From Onchidella celtica (taxonomy: Eukaryota > Mollusca > Gastropoda > Systellommatophora > Onchidiidae), in the NCBI GenBank assembly GCA_963931925.1, contig OZ007576.1, positions 11,130,261-11,194,260 of the forward strand: a DNA stretch of 64,000 nt, given 5' to 3'. A program made the position numbers and the translations under genes. Of this stretch, positions 23,901-37,850 are shown in pieces; the first letter of the stretch is position 1; each line of letters opens with the position of its first letter. The notes under the pieces are model-generated. The model did not search any database and was not told the DNA's origin. It saw only the letters and a list, made by a program, of their open reading frames with translations.

Positions 23901-24608
23901 TGGGATGTTGCCGGCATTCGCACAGACACTAAGCTGAAAGTGTACAATGCTGTGGTCCTTCCCACCCTACTCTATGGGGCTGAAACCTGGACAGTGTACC
24001 AATCGCATGCCAGAAAGCTAAATCACTTTCATCTGGCCTGCCTTAGAAAGATCCTAAGGATCAAATGGCAGGATAAAATTCCAGACACTGAGGTCCTCAA
24101 TCGTGCCAAGGAATTGAGCATCTTCTGCCACCTGAAAAAAATTCAGCTACGTTGGGCAGGACATGTTGTCAGAATGCCCGACTCCAGAGTCCCTAAGCAA
24201 ATCTTCTTCTCTGAGCTCTCCAATGGAACGAGGAATGTTGGGGCCCCAAAGAGACGTTACAAAGACACTCTCAAGCAATCACTGAAGGCCTTTGCCATTG
24301 ATGTGAGTGAGTGGGAAAAAGCTCTCGCTTGATCGAGCAAATTGGAGGGCGGCCCTTACCAGAAGCAGCAAAGCATGGGAAGCTGACAGAGTCCAGCAGG
24401 CTATCAAAAAAAGAGAACGGCGCAAGAAAAGGCCCAGTGGTACTGAACCAACGGAGCACTCTTCTCATTTATCCTCTGTGTCCTTTAGTTCTCTTTATTG
24501 TCCATGTGTTGAAATTCTCAACAATTTCTGTTCTTTATTCCTCTGGTGTTGTTAAGGTCATCATCATACCTGATGGACGAACTATTATTATTATTATTAT
24601 TATTATTA
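20990..24608 (+). mobile_element. RTE-like non-LTR retrotransposon (LINE), nearly full length
   Basis: One ORF carries an APE-type endonuclease followed by reverse transcriptase without RNase H. It is followed by a short 3' UTR and a terminal (ATT)n run at 24583-24608, which is how RTE-type elements end. The 5' boundary is not sharp. Sequence that looks like element leader begins near 20990, where a minus-strand open frame of different character stops. It lies in intron 2 of the receptor gene, antisense to it. The clade call (RTE or close) is from domain order and tail type and was not tested by phylogeny. Confidence 0.85.
21306..24332 (+). pseudogene. LINE endonuclease-reverse transcriptase ORF with one nonsense codon and a C-terminal frameshift
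   Basis: The endonuclease spans roughly codons 15-270, with motifs GAWNIRTL, ALSETRLP, SAYAPT, LLGDFNARVG, LIDYVIV and GTDHRLIVCKL; the catalytic E, D/N and D-H residues are present. Reverse transcriptase follows: KSPGVDSIPAEVY, NHRGISLL, CGFRKERGTADMIF, motif A FVDLTKAFDTV, GVKQGCVLAPTLF, and the catalytic LLFADDCALLAH. The C-terminal region has YLGSTLSS, LYGAETWT and LRWAGHVVRMP. Codon 654 (23265-23267) is TAA, immediately after motif A; the frame continues unchanged afterwards to TGA at 24330. The typical C-terminal tail (DRANWRAALTRSSKAWEADR) continues in the +1 frame from about 24325, so a small indel lies near 24310-24330. The start is uncertain because 21306 is only the first possible GTG. 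Confidence 0.9.
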
Positions 24609-26397
24609 CGTGACCGGGGGGGGGGGGGGCAAAGGTTTCCAGCAACTCTGTTCTGTATGCCAGTGTTTACGTCACATACTTCCCTTTATGTCAGATCTCC
24701 CAGCAAACTTCATATAAAAAGGGGGCACTTTATTTTCAGCTACATTATAATGTTCAATAGGATTCAGTTTAATCTATTCCAGATTCTCGACTCTGGTTAA
24801 TCTAAACTTGAACACTATTCTATGGGACTGGTCTAGAAATAGATGGACCACAAATGTCCAGTGCTAAATAATCATGGACTAGACATTTACGTCATTGGCC
24901 GGGAATAGCTCAATTTCCCACGAGAATAAGTGTCTTTAACAATAATAATTTTAGTATTTGTTTAATGAAAATGTCTGTTTTCAGCTGGGGTAATATTAAC
25001 TTTACGTCACTGACCGAAGACAGCTCAATTTCCCCTGAGAAATAATTTCTAACAGTAAGATTTTAGTATTATTTGTCTAATACAAATGACCATCTGTGTA
25101 GCTGGGGAAATATTTGCAAGTTTTTCATATTTTATAACAAACAGTAGAATTTCGTACGATCTGCACACAACTTTATTTGTGGGTTTATGATCGTCTCCGT
25201 CTCACATGATGTAAAGAAACATACAAGAATATCTTTTCTCATAAATGACATTGCCATTTTCACTTTGAGCGCTGAGCTCCCATTTCTTGTACACGACCCC
25301 ATAGTCTGAACAGCGTTCTTCCGGCCCACCAACTTCCCCGTTCTGTTATGCAAACCACATCACCAATTCCCAGTTGCCTGATAAAATATCCCTTTACCAC
25401 ACGTTATCTTTGCAAACATTCTGGAGAGAATATGTGTCTCTCAGGTCAAATCAGTGCAAAAATTCCGGAATAATCCATTGTCCCAGGGAGATAAAAACCT
25501 AGAACTTCGATGTTCTAAGTCATGCTGTCTGTTGTTCAGTGGCACACTGCGGCAAAAAGGCGGATCAGCAAAAATAGCGAAATTATTCTGGTCATGTCAC
25601 GAAACTTGTGATTTGAAAGGTGATGATTAAATATGTCTCTGGACGAATGGTTGTTATTTCCAGATTCTTTGGAATAGCTACAGCATGAAACTCTAAACTG
25701 TATATTTACTATGCTTAAATCTAGATAGTGAATTACTGAGGTAGTTTGTACATTTTGAGACTTCTGCTCATTGCAGTTTTTGAAGACGTTAGGCCTACTA
25801 TCCATGATTATACTATTTATCTTACAAAACTTTTGTAGTTTGAATTTTAGCAGATGAAATGTAGACTCCTCAATTTTTCCCTGACTAAAATTCAGAATTG
25901 TACAATCATCATTGTATTACATGTATTTCTGAGTTAACGTCGCGAAGGACTCACTTCCTGTCAGGGTTATCTCCCGAGTCGCCGGGAGCAAAATCCATCA
26001 AATTTAGCCATTAAGTTTAGTGCCTGCTTAAATTAGTCTGGTTTGTGTTTGGTAGATTTTGATTGCAAACTGGTGGGTTTAGGTAAAAGACCTCATGGAA
26101 GCAGGTTGCATCACACGACACGAAACCATTTTGCGACAGCATGAATTATTTCTGATAGTGATGTGACCGAAGGGGAAGCGCTTCACTGGGGACTGTCACA
26201 GGCGAAACCTGATGGGGAAAGACTGTTGTTAAGGGAACACAGTGATCTACATAGAAGGCTGTAGGTGAACAGTGAACAGAACTCCGTATTTTCTCTTTAA
26301 TTGGCTTTGCAGTATTAAACTATGTTCCCCTACAACATCCATGGGGAAAATACAGAGTATTGATCTCTACCGTTCAGCTACACGTGGCAGTAAATAG

Positions 26398-26549
<152 letters not shown>

Positions 26550-26770
26550 GCTGACTGATAGACAGATAGATAAATAGAGAGAGAGACAGAGAAAGAAAGA
26601 AAGAGAGAAGAGGGGTGAGGGGGCTAGAGTCGCAGCAGATATATCCCAGGGCAAAGCCGGGTGATAATTCTGCTTGTTAGATAATTATAAATTATGAGTC
26701 TGCATTCAACTGAGGTAAGAAATGTGAAACTTAACAAGATGAAACTCTTTAACCCAGTCAGGAAACTTAC

Positions 26771-26953
26771 CAATGTTTGTCCATTTCAAGTGGTCCATGA
26801 CAACTAAAGCTGATTCAGCGAAATCTTCAAAGGCTCCAAAAGTAGAAACCACGTCATCGTATGAGCTCTGACCAATCACCGCTCTGTAAACTGGTGCCCA
26901 TGTGACCACAGGTATTGACCAATAGGATCCCAGCAGTGCTACAACTCTGAGAG
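26771..26953 (-). CDS. Receptor guanylyl cyclase, coding exon 2 (ligand-binding domain)
   Basis: Residues 161-221 of the predicted receptor. The translation contains RVVALLGSYWSIPVVTWAP and HLKWTNIG. These match the ANF-receptor pattern in which a conserved tryptophan/isoleucine/proline strand follows the GP-C motif and a K/G-W-T-x-I/V-G strand begins the next segment. The acceptor is TTTTCCAG ending at 26954 and the donor is GTAAGT starting at 26770. It is phase 1 on both sides, 183 nt (61 codons). It joins in frame to exon 1 across a 14.2 kb intron. The join is supported by phase and by domain continuity (GPPCPG followed by LRVVALL). Confidence 0.92.
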
Positions 26954-27370
26954 CTGGAAAAGTGCATATATTTATTATTTATTCGTGAAAGGAACTGAAA
27001 ACAAGTCAAAACTCTCTTGCTAACTCAGGGGCTCTTGCATACAATCTTGCTTTAAACTCAGGTACTGACGATGGTCTCTTTAACAAAAGTTGTGAAATTT
27101 CAGCATTTGCATCATTCTATAGAAGATGTCCAACACGAACAGTAAGAGAGAGTGATACATTTCAAATATTATGGGACGTTTTGGATACATACATGTATTT
27201 CCATGTTAATTGTGGAGGGAGCTGAAATAAGAAGTAACACTGTAGCAGTTTTTTGTACGTAAAGGTTGTCGTCAAAGATCAGTAACTGACTTTTTTGTTT
27301 TGTCTGTTTTGATAATTCAGTCCTTTATTTCGTTCCAAATACTCTTCTCTCCTTCAGGATGGACGGACAA

Positions 27371-27396
27371 GCACACACACACACACACACACACAA
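27371..27396. repeat. (CA)n microsatellite
   Basis: Short pure CA run; a CT-rich tract follows at 27430-27570. Confidence 0.85.
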
Positions 27397-28054
27397 ATAT
27401 GCGTTATTTCACATATTAATTTGCATACATTTTTCCTCCTCTCCATCTCATTCTCTCCCCCTCTCTCCCGACTCTCTCTTCCCCCTCTCTTCCTCTCTCC
27501 CTCTATCTTCTCTCTCTTTCTCCCCCTCTCCCTCTTCCCTCTCTCTCTCTGCCCCTTCTCTCTCCACCATCCTATCGACACAATAATTGTTTGCTACCGA
27601 TGCTGGACAGTAATTGGCACTAGTCTGTCACAATTACCATCTCAGCTCTGTATTCTCTGTCTTATAAATCTGTTTCTGATTCACTCTCTGTTCCGTCCAA
27701 AAACATTTATAGGAAATTTATGTCTTTTTTTGTTTCCTAATAAGATGGAGTTGTCTACCTTTCAGTTGACCATTTTCGGAAAAAGTGAACCGTAAAGCCA
27801 TTTGTTCTTATTAACCGAGCAACCAGTAATGCGGTTTTCAGTGACTGCACTAAACCGCTGCCTTGAAATACTTTTGATTCTTTCTCACTGAATGTCTTCA
27901 CCCTTCTCATTTCCTCCCCACGTTTTCCATCCTACAGTATTATTATGTTCTTCTGTAGGTGAGGCAACGAATCTATGCGAATATTTCCCTGGAACGATCA
28001 CACTTTTCACTGTGACATCATTGATACGTGCATGGTTACAAGTGTATTTGTGGA

Positions 28055-28267
28055 AAATATATAAGTAAATAAATATATAAGTAAATATAATAATACAAAT
28101 ATAAATATATAAATATATAATATAAATAGTAAATATAAATAAATATATAAGTAAATAGATAAATATATAAATATAAATAGTAAATATAAATAAATATAAA
28201 TAGTAAATATAAATAAATATATAAGTAAATAGATAAATAAATAATAAATAAATAAATAAATAAATAA
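28055..28267. repeat. TAAA/TATAAA-rich tandem array
   Basis: AT-only array of TAAATATA- and TAAA-type units in intron 1. Confidence 0.85.
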
Positions 28268-28740
28268 ACGGTTATATAGCGTTGTGAGCTATGTTTTCAG
28301 GAAGAGAAAGACAGCAACCTGTGTCTACTTGAATAATTATGTGTATGTGAGTGCATGATCTATACATTTTATGGGTAGGTAGTCAGTTAATTCCCACACT
28401 CAAGATCCTCTTATGAAAACAAATCTCATGACTTCGAAATTCTTCCCCGGAGGGCGAATATTGCGAAACGCTAATTGTCTGGTTAATTTGCTATTGCAAT
28501 TTGTACCGAAATTGACGTTGAATTTGCTATTTATTAGATGCGCGCATGCACCAAATGATTAGCATTGTCAGTAATGAGAACCCAGACTTTTCGCTCTGTT
28601 GAATGAAGATAATAACAAAATCCTCAACTATTTTTGGAGCTGGCGTACATCACTTTCAAAAAATATTAATAATTATGCTTTAAGCAATCAGTAGTCAGAG
28701 CATTGTAAAAACCACAAAAAAAGGTGTTGTTGTTGTTGTT

Positions 28741-28885
28741 GTTTTGTTTTCAAGAAAAAAGGTTTCCAACCGAAAGCTCGATTTGTCTTCCCTTATTCTT
28801 TACGTTTTTTATTGTATCGTTTCGGTATTATTTTTTGCGCGAGGCTTTGTTGCATACACCTTTTTCTTTTTTGTCACATTTTGAC
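28741..28885 (-). repeat. Dispersed repeat R5, copy 3
   Basis: Read on the minus strand it carries GCAAAGCCTCGCGCAAAAAA, ACGATACAAT and GACAAATCGAGCTTTCGG as in the other copies. A (GTT)n run lies at its end (28722-28742). It is in intron 1. Confidence 0.55.
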
Positions 28886-30467
28886 AGTAGTTAAAGCAGA
28901 GTGTTTGTTGTGGGGACTGTACGAGCCGAAAGTACAGAAACCACAATAATGTTGCAGGAGAGGGAACTAACTCAAGTAAACCAGGGATTTTCTTTTCACT
29001 ATAATTTTTGATGTCGGCAGGAATTTGGTAAGTAAATGGAACAGACAGAAGGAAAAAGGATATTGAATCTCTTGGGTCCAGCACTTTTGTAGACTCAGTT
29101 TGGCCAGTCTGCACACACAGGGTTTACTGACACTGCGGTTATATCCAGAGAAAGTACGTGCACTGCCTGGAAAATCTGGCCTATTGCTCAATGTAATTTT
29201 ATCGAAGTATGTCAAATTTTATATTGATTTTTTTTTTTAACGATAACTGAATATTGGACACCTAGTCCTTACTGCCTTTTACTCATGTAGTTTGCTGTCA
29301 TATTTTGTACTGGACTTTAGATTTCCTAAAAAGGAAGTATTTAATCTTAGTGCTTGTTGCCCGAGCAGTTTAACCAAATATGTAAAAATTGTATTGAATT
29401 TAGTAGCCCTGTATGTTGAAAGCTGATCGATACAAAATTAGAGAGAAAGCGGCGACCGTGGAGCAAGACTGGGCCGTCCAACATTTTTGCAACTTCCCAA
29501 ATAATTGGTTCTATAAATAGAAATTGACTCAATCTTGTTAAAAAATATCTGTTGTATTCCAATTCTTGGTTGGTGGATATTTTTAACACAAAATGTTTGC
29601 TTTTACAAGTCATTAAAATCTTCAGTAACGATTTTCTCAAATCATAGCAAATGTCGGATGGTCCACTCTTGGTCAAAGGCGACGACTAGATTTATCCAAA
29701 CCTTCTGACAGACGCCGACTGATTTTTTAAAAAATTTACCATATTTACAGAATGCATTCTACTTAAAAAAAAATTTTTTTTTAATCCTGCTTTAAAAGCG
29801 TACAGAAGGAAGAATTTTAACAGGCCTTTCTTCCCCCCCCCCCCCGCTAGATTTTTTTTATTTGTGAAAGTTTAGTTGATCAAACTCTGATGCTCAAGCT
29901 GCGGTATGTCCAACAAAACCTGAAAGACGTAAAATGGCGGCCATTATCGTGTCGACGCACTGTTCAGCCCAAACTGAAACGCAAAACGCAAAGCTGTCTA
30001 AGCTTGGCAAAAATTTAGATAACATTATTATTTGTTTTCATTCAGCCCTGCTTCTTCTAACTATGCCGTGGTAAATTTTGCGAGAGGAATGAGAGTTTGT
30101 AATGGAATAATGACAAAGATAGAACACATAAAATACTGTTGAGAGAGGATGGGAGAAGAAACTGGGGGAAGAGACCAAAAGTGAAAATCACGAGAGCAAA
30201 AATGATGCTGGCGCCTTTTTTCAAACTCCCTGACCATTGATCTTTCTTGACTTGGTAACATTGATTAAACGGTAGTTACCCAGGGAGGAAAAGAGGGCTT
30301 GGAGACTACTTTCTTTTAAAAAAAATATTATTATTATTATTTTATGAATCTGGTCTCTCCTATCACCAAAACGTTTCACTGAACGTTCTGAATATTATGA
30401 TCAATTTTTTGTTGGTAATGATGTGGTGCAGACTTTGCGATGTAAAAACGGAAAGAAATGGCGTGCG

Positions 30468-30720
30468 AATTCTCTCTCTCTCTCTCTCTCTCTTCTCCTT
30501 TCTCTCTCTCTCTCTCACTCTCTCTCTCTTAGGCTATCTTTCTCTCATCTTTATCTCTCTCCACCCTCGCCCTCTCTCTCACTCTCTTTTCTCTCCCTCT
30601 AGCTCTCTCTTTCTCTCTCTCTCAGGCTCTCTCACTCTCATCTCTTCCCTCACTCTCTCTCATCTCTCTTCGTCTCCCTATCTCTGTCCCTGTCTCTCAG
30701 GGTCTCTCACTCTGACCACT
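30468..30720. repeat. CT-rich tract
   Basis: Degenerate CT/CTCA repeats in intron 1. Confidence 0.8.
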
Positions 30721-30963
30721 CTCTCCTGCCTTGAAACGCATTTTTTGTTTTTGTTGGTTTTGTTTCATTACGTGACGTTGCTGAATGAAGCGCTCGGAAG
30801 CGTCCGTTAATCTGATTGGGAGAAAGTTTTACAAATCTAGATGCAATGGAAGACGTGGAATCTCGTGGAAATTGATTAAATGGTGAGGTTGCGTAGGGAG
30901 AAAAGGTGATGGGACTGTGATTGGTGATTACTTTTATATCTAGTTTTTCCTCTTTTGTCTGTG

Positions 30964-31260
<297 letters not shown>

Positions 31261-32154
31261 TCCCTTTCTCATTCTCTCTCCCTCTCACTCCTTTTCTCTT
31301 CCTCTTCTCTTTATCATTTTCTCACTCTTCTTTCACTCTCAGTCTCTTTCTATCTCTCTCTGTTCCTAACAGATCTCCTTCACCTCATCTTCCTTCCATT
31401 TCTCTGACCTCGCCTTTTCTCCCTCTCTCTCTCTCTTTTTCCCAATCAGGCCTTGCTCCTGTCTTCCTCCCCCTACCCCCATTTTTCTCCCTATCTCAAT
31501 CCTCCCTCCCCAATCCCTGCTTTGCTTCCGCGATATCATCCTCCTACAGAAGCACACTCATTCACGGATGAGGAGCCGCCCATTACAGGAATGAGATGGG
31601 GGCGGTATGAAAATGTTGGGCGAGTGATTAAAAAAAAAAGTTGGGGTCTAGGACCATGTCACGAATATACGAACCTGGAACCAATTTAAAAAAAAAAAAA
31701 ACTTACTGTGGCCACGACTCCTCCCCCCCCCCCCCCCAAACAATGTAAAAAAAAGAAAAAAGGTCATTTAGCTAAATCTAATCCTAGCCCTAATCTCCAC
31801 CCTAACTCTAAGAAAAATTCCTCAAAAATCCAATGAGTACACAAGACCCCAATCTGGCCACTTAGAGCAAAAGTTGCCCTGAAAGAATAATTTTCTTTGA
31901 ACATGTCACACGGTCTGAATTGATTAAAGAAATGCAACAACAAAAAAATACATTAATTATTTTTTCCTGTTCTAGCCATATGCTTATCTTTCAACAGTGA
32001 ATATTTTAGTCTTTTCATTTCAGAATTAACAATCCCTTATTCTTTTTTTAAGGACGTTTTTAAGTTATTAAAAAAACGTTTCTTTTTTTCCTTCGTGTTT
32101 CTAACAGCCATGTTTAATTCTATAAATTTCTCCCAATTTAGTGTTACAAGGCTG

Positions 32155-32270
32155 TGGGCTCTTTGTATTTTATATTGTATGTGTATTAATTTGTATATTA
32201 CTTTAATCCCATTTTGGGAAATTTGCCTTTGTGTCATTGCACCCAGTTACAACTGAAACAGACACGTCGT
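32155..32270 (-). mobile_element. SINE 3'-tail fragment
   Basis: Only the tail domain of the 47319 family is present, including the AAATTTCCC...GGGATTAAAG segment and the CAGTTGTAAC block. The tRNA head is absent. A 5'-truncated copy, or a copy of the partner LINE's 3' end, would look the same. Confidence 0.6.
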
Positions 32271-32687
32271 CGTTGTCTCTGCACATTTTCAAATTAGAAA
32301 GACAAGATTATTTCACTCGACACCCGCACCCTCCACATACAATCTCACACTCAGGGGTCTTCCATAAACTACTTATGCCCCCTCGTTTTGGGTGGGTGGG
32401 GGGTGGGTGTAGGGGGAGAGATTGCCTTCAACGTACAAAAGCGTCCAATGGGAGATTGGAGGGCGGGGGAAAAGGGTTTCTGAGAGCGTACGCACGCTTT
32501 TTCAGTTAGGGCAATAAAGCAGAAAGTCTGGTTTCATTTACTTTTTTCTAAAGAATGACCCAGCCAGCTTCCCTTCCTTCGTCCAAAGTAGATTTCGAGA
32601 GAGTTGGTAGGATTACCATAGGGGCAGGTTCCCTACATCAAAACGGCGTCGGCTGGATGTCGTGATCATCGGATCTAAGTAGGAATG

Positions 32688-32758
32688 ATGTCATTCCTAT
32701 GTGCCCACCTGACGTCATTCCTATGTGCACACCTGACGTCATTCCTACGAGTCGTATT
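32688..32758. promoter_or_regulatory. Tandem CRE-like octamers in intron 1
   Basis: Three spaced copies of a 24-25 bp unit containing TCATTCCTATGTG. Two of them carry the perfect palindrome TGACGTCA (32710-32717 and 32734-32741); the first has TGATGTCA. CREB/ATF factors bind TGACGTCA in animals generally. Function here is inference. Confidence 0.35.
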
Positions 32759-34330
32759 TCCGTAGGATTGCTGACATAGAACATATGGTTACATTTAATT
32801 TTTTCAAACAAATTAAGTTGTTAGATTGTACAAGTATCAGGTCTGTGATGAAAAAGTCCAATAGTTCAAGCCAAATGCCATTTTAAAGATTTAAAACATC
32901 AAGGATTATCATCGACATTCGACATTTTATTGGTCGTACGCTTGTACAACGGGGAAGGGGTTGACGTCAAGCGTATGAAATACGTATATTGGGGTGGTGG
33001 TGTTAAAAAATAGCTAAAATCGAAAATACGCACTTTTTGGAATGGCCTCTGGCTTGTTTTCCTTCCCCACAAGAATTCACTGCCATTATTTTGCTTGCCA
33101 ACTGTCACTTAGCGCACCCATAACGTACAAAAACAATATCATTATTCTGCCAATTACACAACATTTAAACAAGTCAGCCAAACTCTTTGTTTCATCACTC
33201 ACGTCCAGACGGAGTGATTCACCTCATCAATGACTTGCCAGAATGGTCTTTGAGAGGCCAAATTTGTCAGCAGACAGACTGTGGAGCTACCCTATCCTGA
33301 CACTAATGACCCTGCCAGTGTTTTCATCCAGTTCACGCCAAATCTGTGTCAAGTGGTCACCACTTCGACATCCTTTGATAAAGAATTTTTCTGCCCCCGC
33401 CCCCCCCCCCTTTCCATCTCCCCAGTAGGCAGTATATTCCATCAGTAAGTGTATATTGAGACAAGAGAAAGTTACGAGACGGTAGCTCGGCTTTGCCTAT
33501 TTATTTTTTGTTGTTGTTGATAGCGAATGAATTATCGCTAAAATTTATCCTCTTTCTGCTGATGATCGTCTTTGGGATGCCAATGGCATAAAATTAATCG
33601 AAACGTTAGAAATCGTGTAATCTTTGTTTTCGTGTTGTTATTATTATCTTCCATTTATATTTGACACAGACTGTATTAATACACACCATAATCTTTGCCC
33701 AACCAATCACCGGTGTGTTCACTAATCAAATTACCATATGTGTACACGACTGCAATTTTCACCCTCCACACATGCCCACCTCCTTTTTTTTTTTTTTATT
33801 GAGGTACGAGGGATGAGCAAAGGATGTTTGAGTTTGAGTTTAAGTTAGGGTTTGGGTTTTAAGGGCGTGTTGGCACGATAATGACCACTTTACGCCTTCC
33901 ACTTTTTTTTTTTTCAGCAAGGATAATGGTGGTTACAGTGCGGAATGGGATGAAACTGTCGGGCTGGTCAGTTAGCTGGTTTGTGAAGACTGCAAGATAC
34001 TCATCTTGCCGATATTGGCTTGTTGGTTATAGTTCTCATTTTACGCACCAAATGTCTCTCCCTCGAAATTTTTATCATGGGCATCAGGGATATTTACTAC
34101 GCAGAGTACATATTATCTCTCCTCTCACTTGTTTTATTTTCCTTGCGCCACTCACTACCACGGGTATATGACAATCAATATTCTCTCCATAAAAATAGTT
34201 ACTACCCTAATTTCATAGACCGTGATTACAATAGTAAAACAAAGTATCACGAATGTAATGAAATGAAACGCTGAACACTTTTTCAAGCGTTCGTAAATTG
34301 GTCACATTGGCAAAGCGTAGTTTCAAGAAT

Positions 34331-34685
34331 TTAGTTCATTCATTCATTCATCCATTCATTCGTTCTTTCATTCATTCATTCGCCATTAATTCATTCTTTA
34401 TTTCTTTCATTCATTCGTTCATTCGCTCCTTTGTTCATTCATTCATTCATTCATTTATTCATTCATTCAATCATTCGTCCATTCAGGCATTCATTAGTTT
34501 ATTCATTCATTTAATCATCCGTTTTGTTTTCATATATTCATTCATTCGTCCGTTCATTCATTCACACGTACATTCATACATTCATTCCTTCATTCTTTTG
34601 TCCACTTATTCATTCGTTCGTCCACTCATTCATTCATACATTCATTCATTCATTCATTCATCCGTTCATTCATTCATTCATTTGG
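34331..34685. repeat. (ATTC)n degenerate array
   Basis: About 350 bp of ATTC units with GTTC, ATTT and GTCC variants, in intron 1. Confidence 0.9.
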
Positions 34686-35049
34686 AGCAATCAGGTAATC
34701 ATCAGGGTCATAAAACATGTGTGAAGTAATTTGAGACATTTTACATCCAAAGTTCGTTCATTTATACTTTTTCATTAATTCAGTCTAGACCGTTGTATTC
34801 AAGATTGGTTAATCTAACGCATCTTCTGGCTCTAAACGATTTCATACTGGAGACGAACTGACAATACAGAATCTGCTCTGAAGAGACAAAATAAACGCTT
34901 CTCCCGCCATAAATTCCCATTTCCACACTTCGTTCCCCGCCGAGACAAACAAACGTTTCATTGGTTGATGACGGCTGCCGAACGAGAAATTTCAAGAATC
35001 GGATTAATTAATTCTTTGTTTGACATAAAAATTAGATTGAAGAGGCTGG

Positions 35050-35400
35050 AGAGAGAGCGAGAGGGAGAGGGAGAGGGAGAGAGAGAGAGTCAGAGAGAGA
35101 GACAGACAGACAGACAGAGACAGACAGAGAGAGAGAGAGAGAGACAGAGAGAGAGAGACAGACAGACAGACACAGAGAGAGACTGAGAGGGAGAGAGAGA
35201 CAGAGAGAGAGAGAGAGACGGAGATACAAAGAGCGAAAAGAGAATGTTTATGTGTATATGTGTGGGTGTGTGTGAGAGAGGGAGAGAAAGAGAGACACAT
35301 GGGCAGATACAAAGAGAGAGACAGACAGACACAGAGAGAAAGAGATGGTCAGACAAACACAGCGACATACACATGTTATAGAAGACGAGAAAGAAAGAGA
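35050..35400. repeat. GA/GACA-rich tract
   Basis: GA and GACA repeats with a short TGTG segment at 35246-35275. Confidence 0.85.
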
Positions 35401-36427
35401 GATGTATAGAGATTTTAAACTACCCTGCCCAGAACCGCCCTTATCTTGCATCCTCTGCAGCCCCGAGACTTTAAATATGAGAGAACCAATTTCAGCAACT
35501 TCTTAAACTGATTTTATTCATCCGGCAGGTCACTGGCCCGATAGCGCGGATTCTGTGAGAAGTGCTTGTTTTTAATTATTGATTTCTTATTTAATCATAC
35601 TCTTTTTGTCTTCCTTGTTATTTTTTCCTGGAGTTTGCTCGGTCTTACTGTAAATATCATTTCCCCCAAACACTTCTGGCCCTCAACATTCGAGATCTTG
35701 TTGTATTTAATAAAGTGTCTGGGTCGAAAGTAATCTGAATTTACGATTAGAGGGCCCCACATAAATCCGATGGGTGTGGGGAAGGGGAGTTGCTTCTGGA
35801 AAAGCTTGTACCGGTATATGAAGAGGATTGCAAGTAAGCCAATTGAGGCTTATACTGAATCGCTGACCATAATATTATCTTTCTTGTTTTTCAGGCATGC
35901 TTGAGTGGAGCAGTCTATAGGGGGACAACTCTCAGAAGTTACTAGACGCCTGGGACGTCCGAAAAATCCTTCATAATCCAATGAATCAATCTTTTCTTCA
36001 AGCAAGGGAAGGATATTAGGAAAGGCATGAAGAGAAACATAATACATTCACAGTAAATTAGTTAATCAAACTATCAATCAATCAGTCAGTCAAATTACAA
36101 ACGGGGAAAAAATATGCCTATACGGTAATGCTGTCTTTGAAGTTATGAGTGTTTGTTACAGCACCGTAGGTCATTTTTGTATTTTAGAAAAAGGAGAGAA
36201 AAGTGTATCTAAATTGGAGATGAGAAAAAGAAAACGTCCGTAAAGAAATATATTGATCACTGAGTGATTAGATGATTGTAGTGAAATTCGACACTAGATC
36301 ATTTTCTTTACTATCAATTTATCTTTCTATTTATCCACCCATTCATGCATTCATCCCCTCCCCCTCCATCCACCCATCCATTCACTTGTCCGTTCATCTG
36401 TCTGTCTGTCTACTCATCCACTCACCA

Positions 36428-36715
<288 letters not shown>

Positions 36716-37054
36716 TCCCATCTGTCATTATCCAAGAATTTATAACAACTTTAACGAAAACTTAAACAGTTCTAGATTAATTTATCAGCTGGGCCTGCCT
36801 TTCTAACAGAGATAGTTTCCTGACAGGGACGTCAGTCTTGAATTCCAACACAAGTAAACGATTTAAACGCAGTTTGCCGGAGAAAAACGTGGAGGCGTAA
36901 AGGCAACGACAGGAAGTTCGCTGGGCCGTATAGAACACTGCATTAACAAGCTTACAATGCTGCACACACGGCAAAGCAAGATTGCACGCTAACTGCACGC
37001 TAACTCTTGTATAAAGTTTCATGTCTGTTGAAAGAGGCTTTAAAAAGAAAAAAA

Positions 37055-37200
37055 AAACGAACGAAAGAAAGAAAAAAAAGAACAGAAAAGAAAGAAAGAA
37101 AGAAAATTTGAACAGAAGGAAAGAAAGAAAGAAAGAAAATTTGAACAGAAGGAAAGAAAGAAAGAAAGACACCAAAACGAGGGAAAGAAAGAAAGTAAAA
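37055..37200. repeat. AAAG-rich minisatellite
   Basis: AAAG/GAAA units with a higher-order repeat: AATTTGAACAGAAGG occurs twice, 35 bp apart, between AAAG runs. Confidence 0.8.
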
Positions 37201-37604
37201 CCTGTTGTATTTTTTTCTTCAAGAAATCACATTTAGTTCTTACAAATGATTGAGAGTGTATGAAGGGGAGAAGGGTCACTTTTGCTTTCAGTCGCCCTGA
37301 AAATAGTTATCTTTAATCTTAAACCTAAACTTGGTTCCATCTCTTCATTCGCCTCCCACCAAAAGGGGGGGGGGGGTATAATGTTAGATAAAATTATGGT
37401 CTGCGAGAAGACAGCGAAAACAAAAACAAAATGGGGACTTCTCGTATATGACTCACTGGCGAGAGCAAACATGAAAAGTACATTGCTTTTATGAAGCTGG
37501 CCTAAGTTGTTCGATGAATCAAAACCACTATTCATAAGTTACTTGGCTAGCTGTGCATCATCATCGATTTGCATTAAAATCTATGGTTTTGACCAATGAA
37601 GGTC

Positions 37605-37850
37605 TTCGCGATCTTGGTTCTTGTTTGTTCCTACTTTGCTTTTTGCACAACTGAGAAATTCGACGTTAAACTTTTGCGGCTTTGGTATTATGATAAGGAG
37701 TTTGACTAAATAGGAACTGTGAAACAGCTTTTCACAACGGCATTTTTATCAATTGTCCAAGTACACATTTGTTTTACTTCTTCCACATCCTAAAAGATCT
37801 CCAGTTTTTGCAGAAAATGGAGATGGAACGAACAAGAACTAAGGTCTCGC
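37605..37850. mobile_element. MITE family M1, copy 2
   Basis: Left end CGCGATCTTGGTTCTTGTTT and right end GAACAAGAACTAAGGTCTCG form terminal inverted repeats of about 30 bp. The interior shares CTGAGAAATTCGACGTTAAA with copies 3 and 4. It is in intron 1. Confidence 0.75.
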
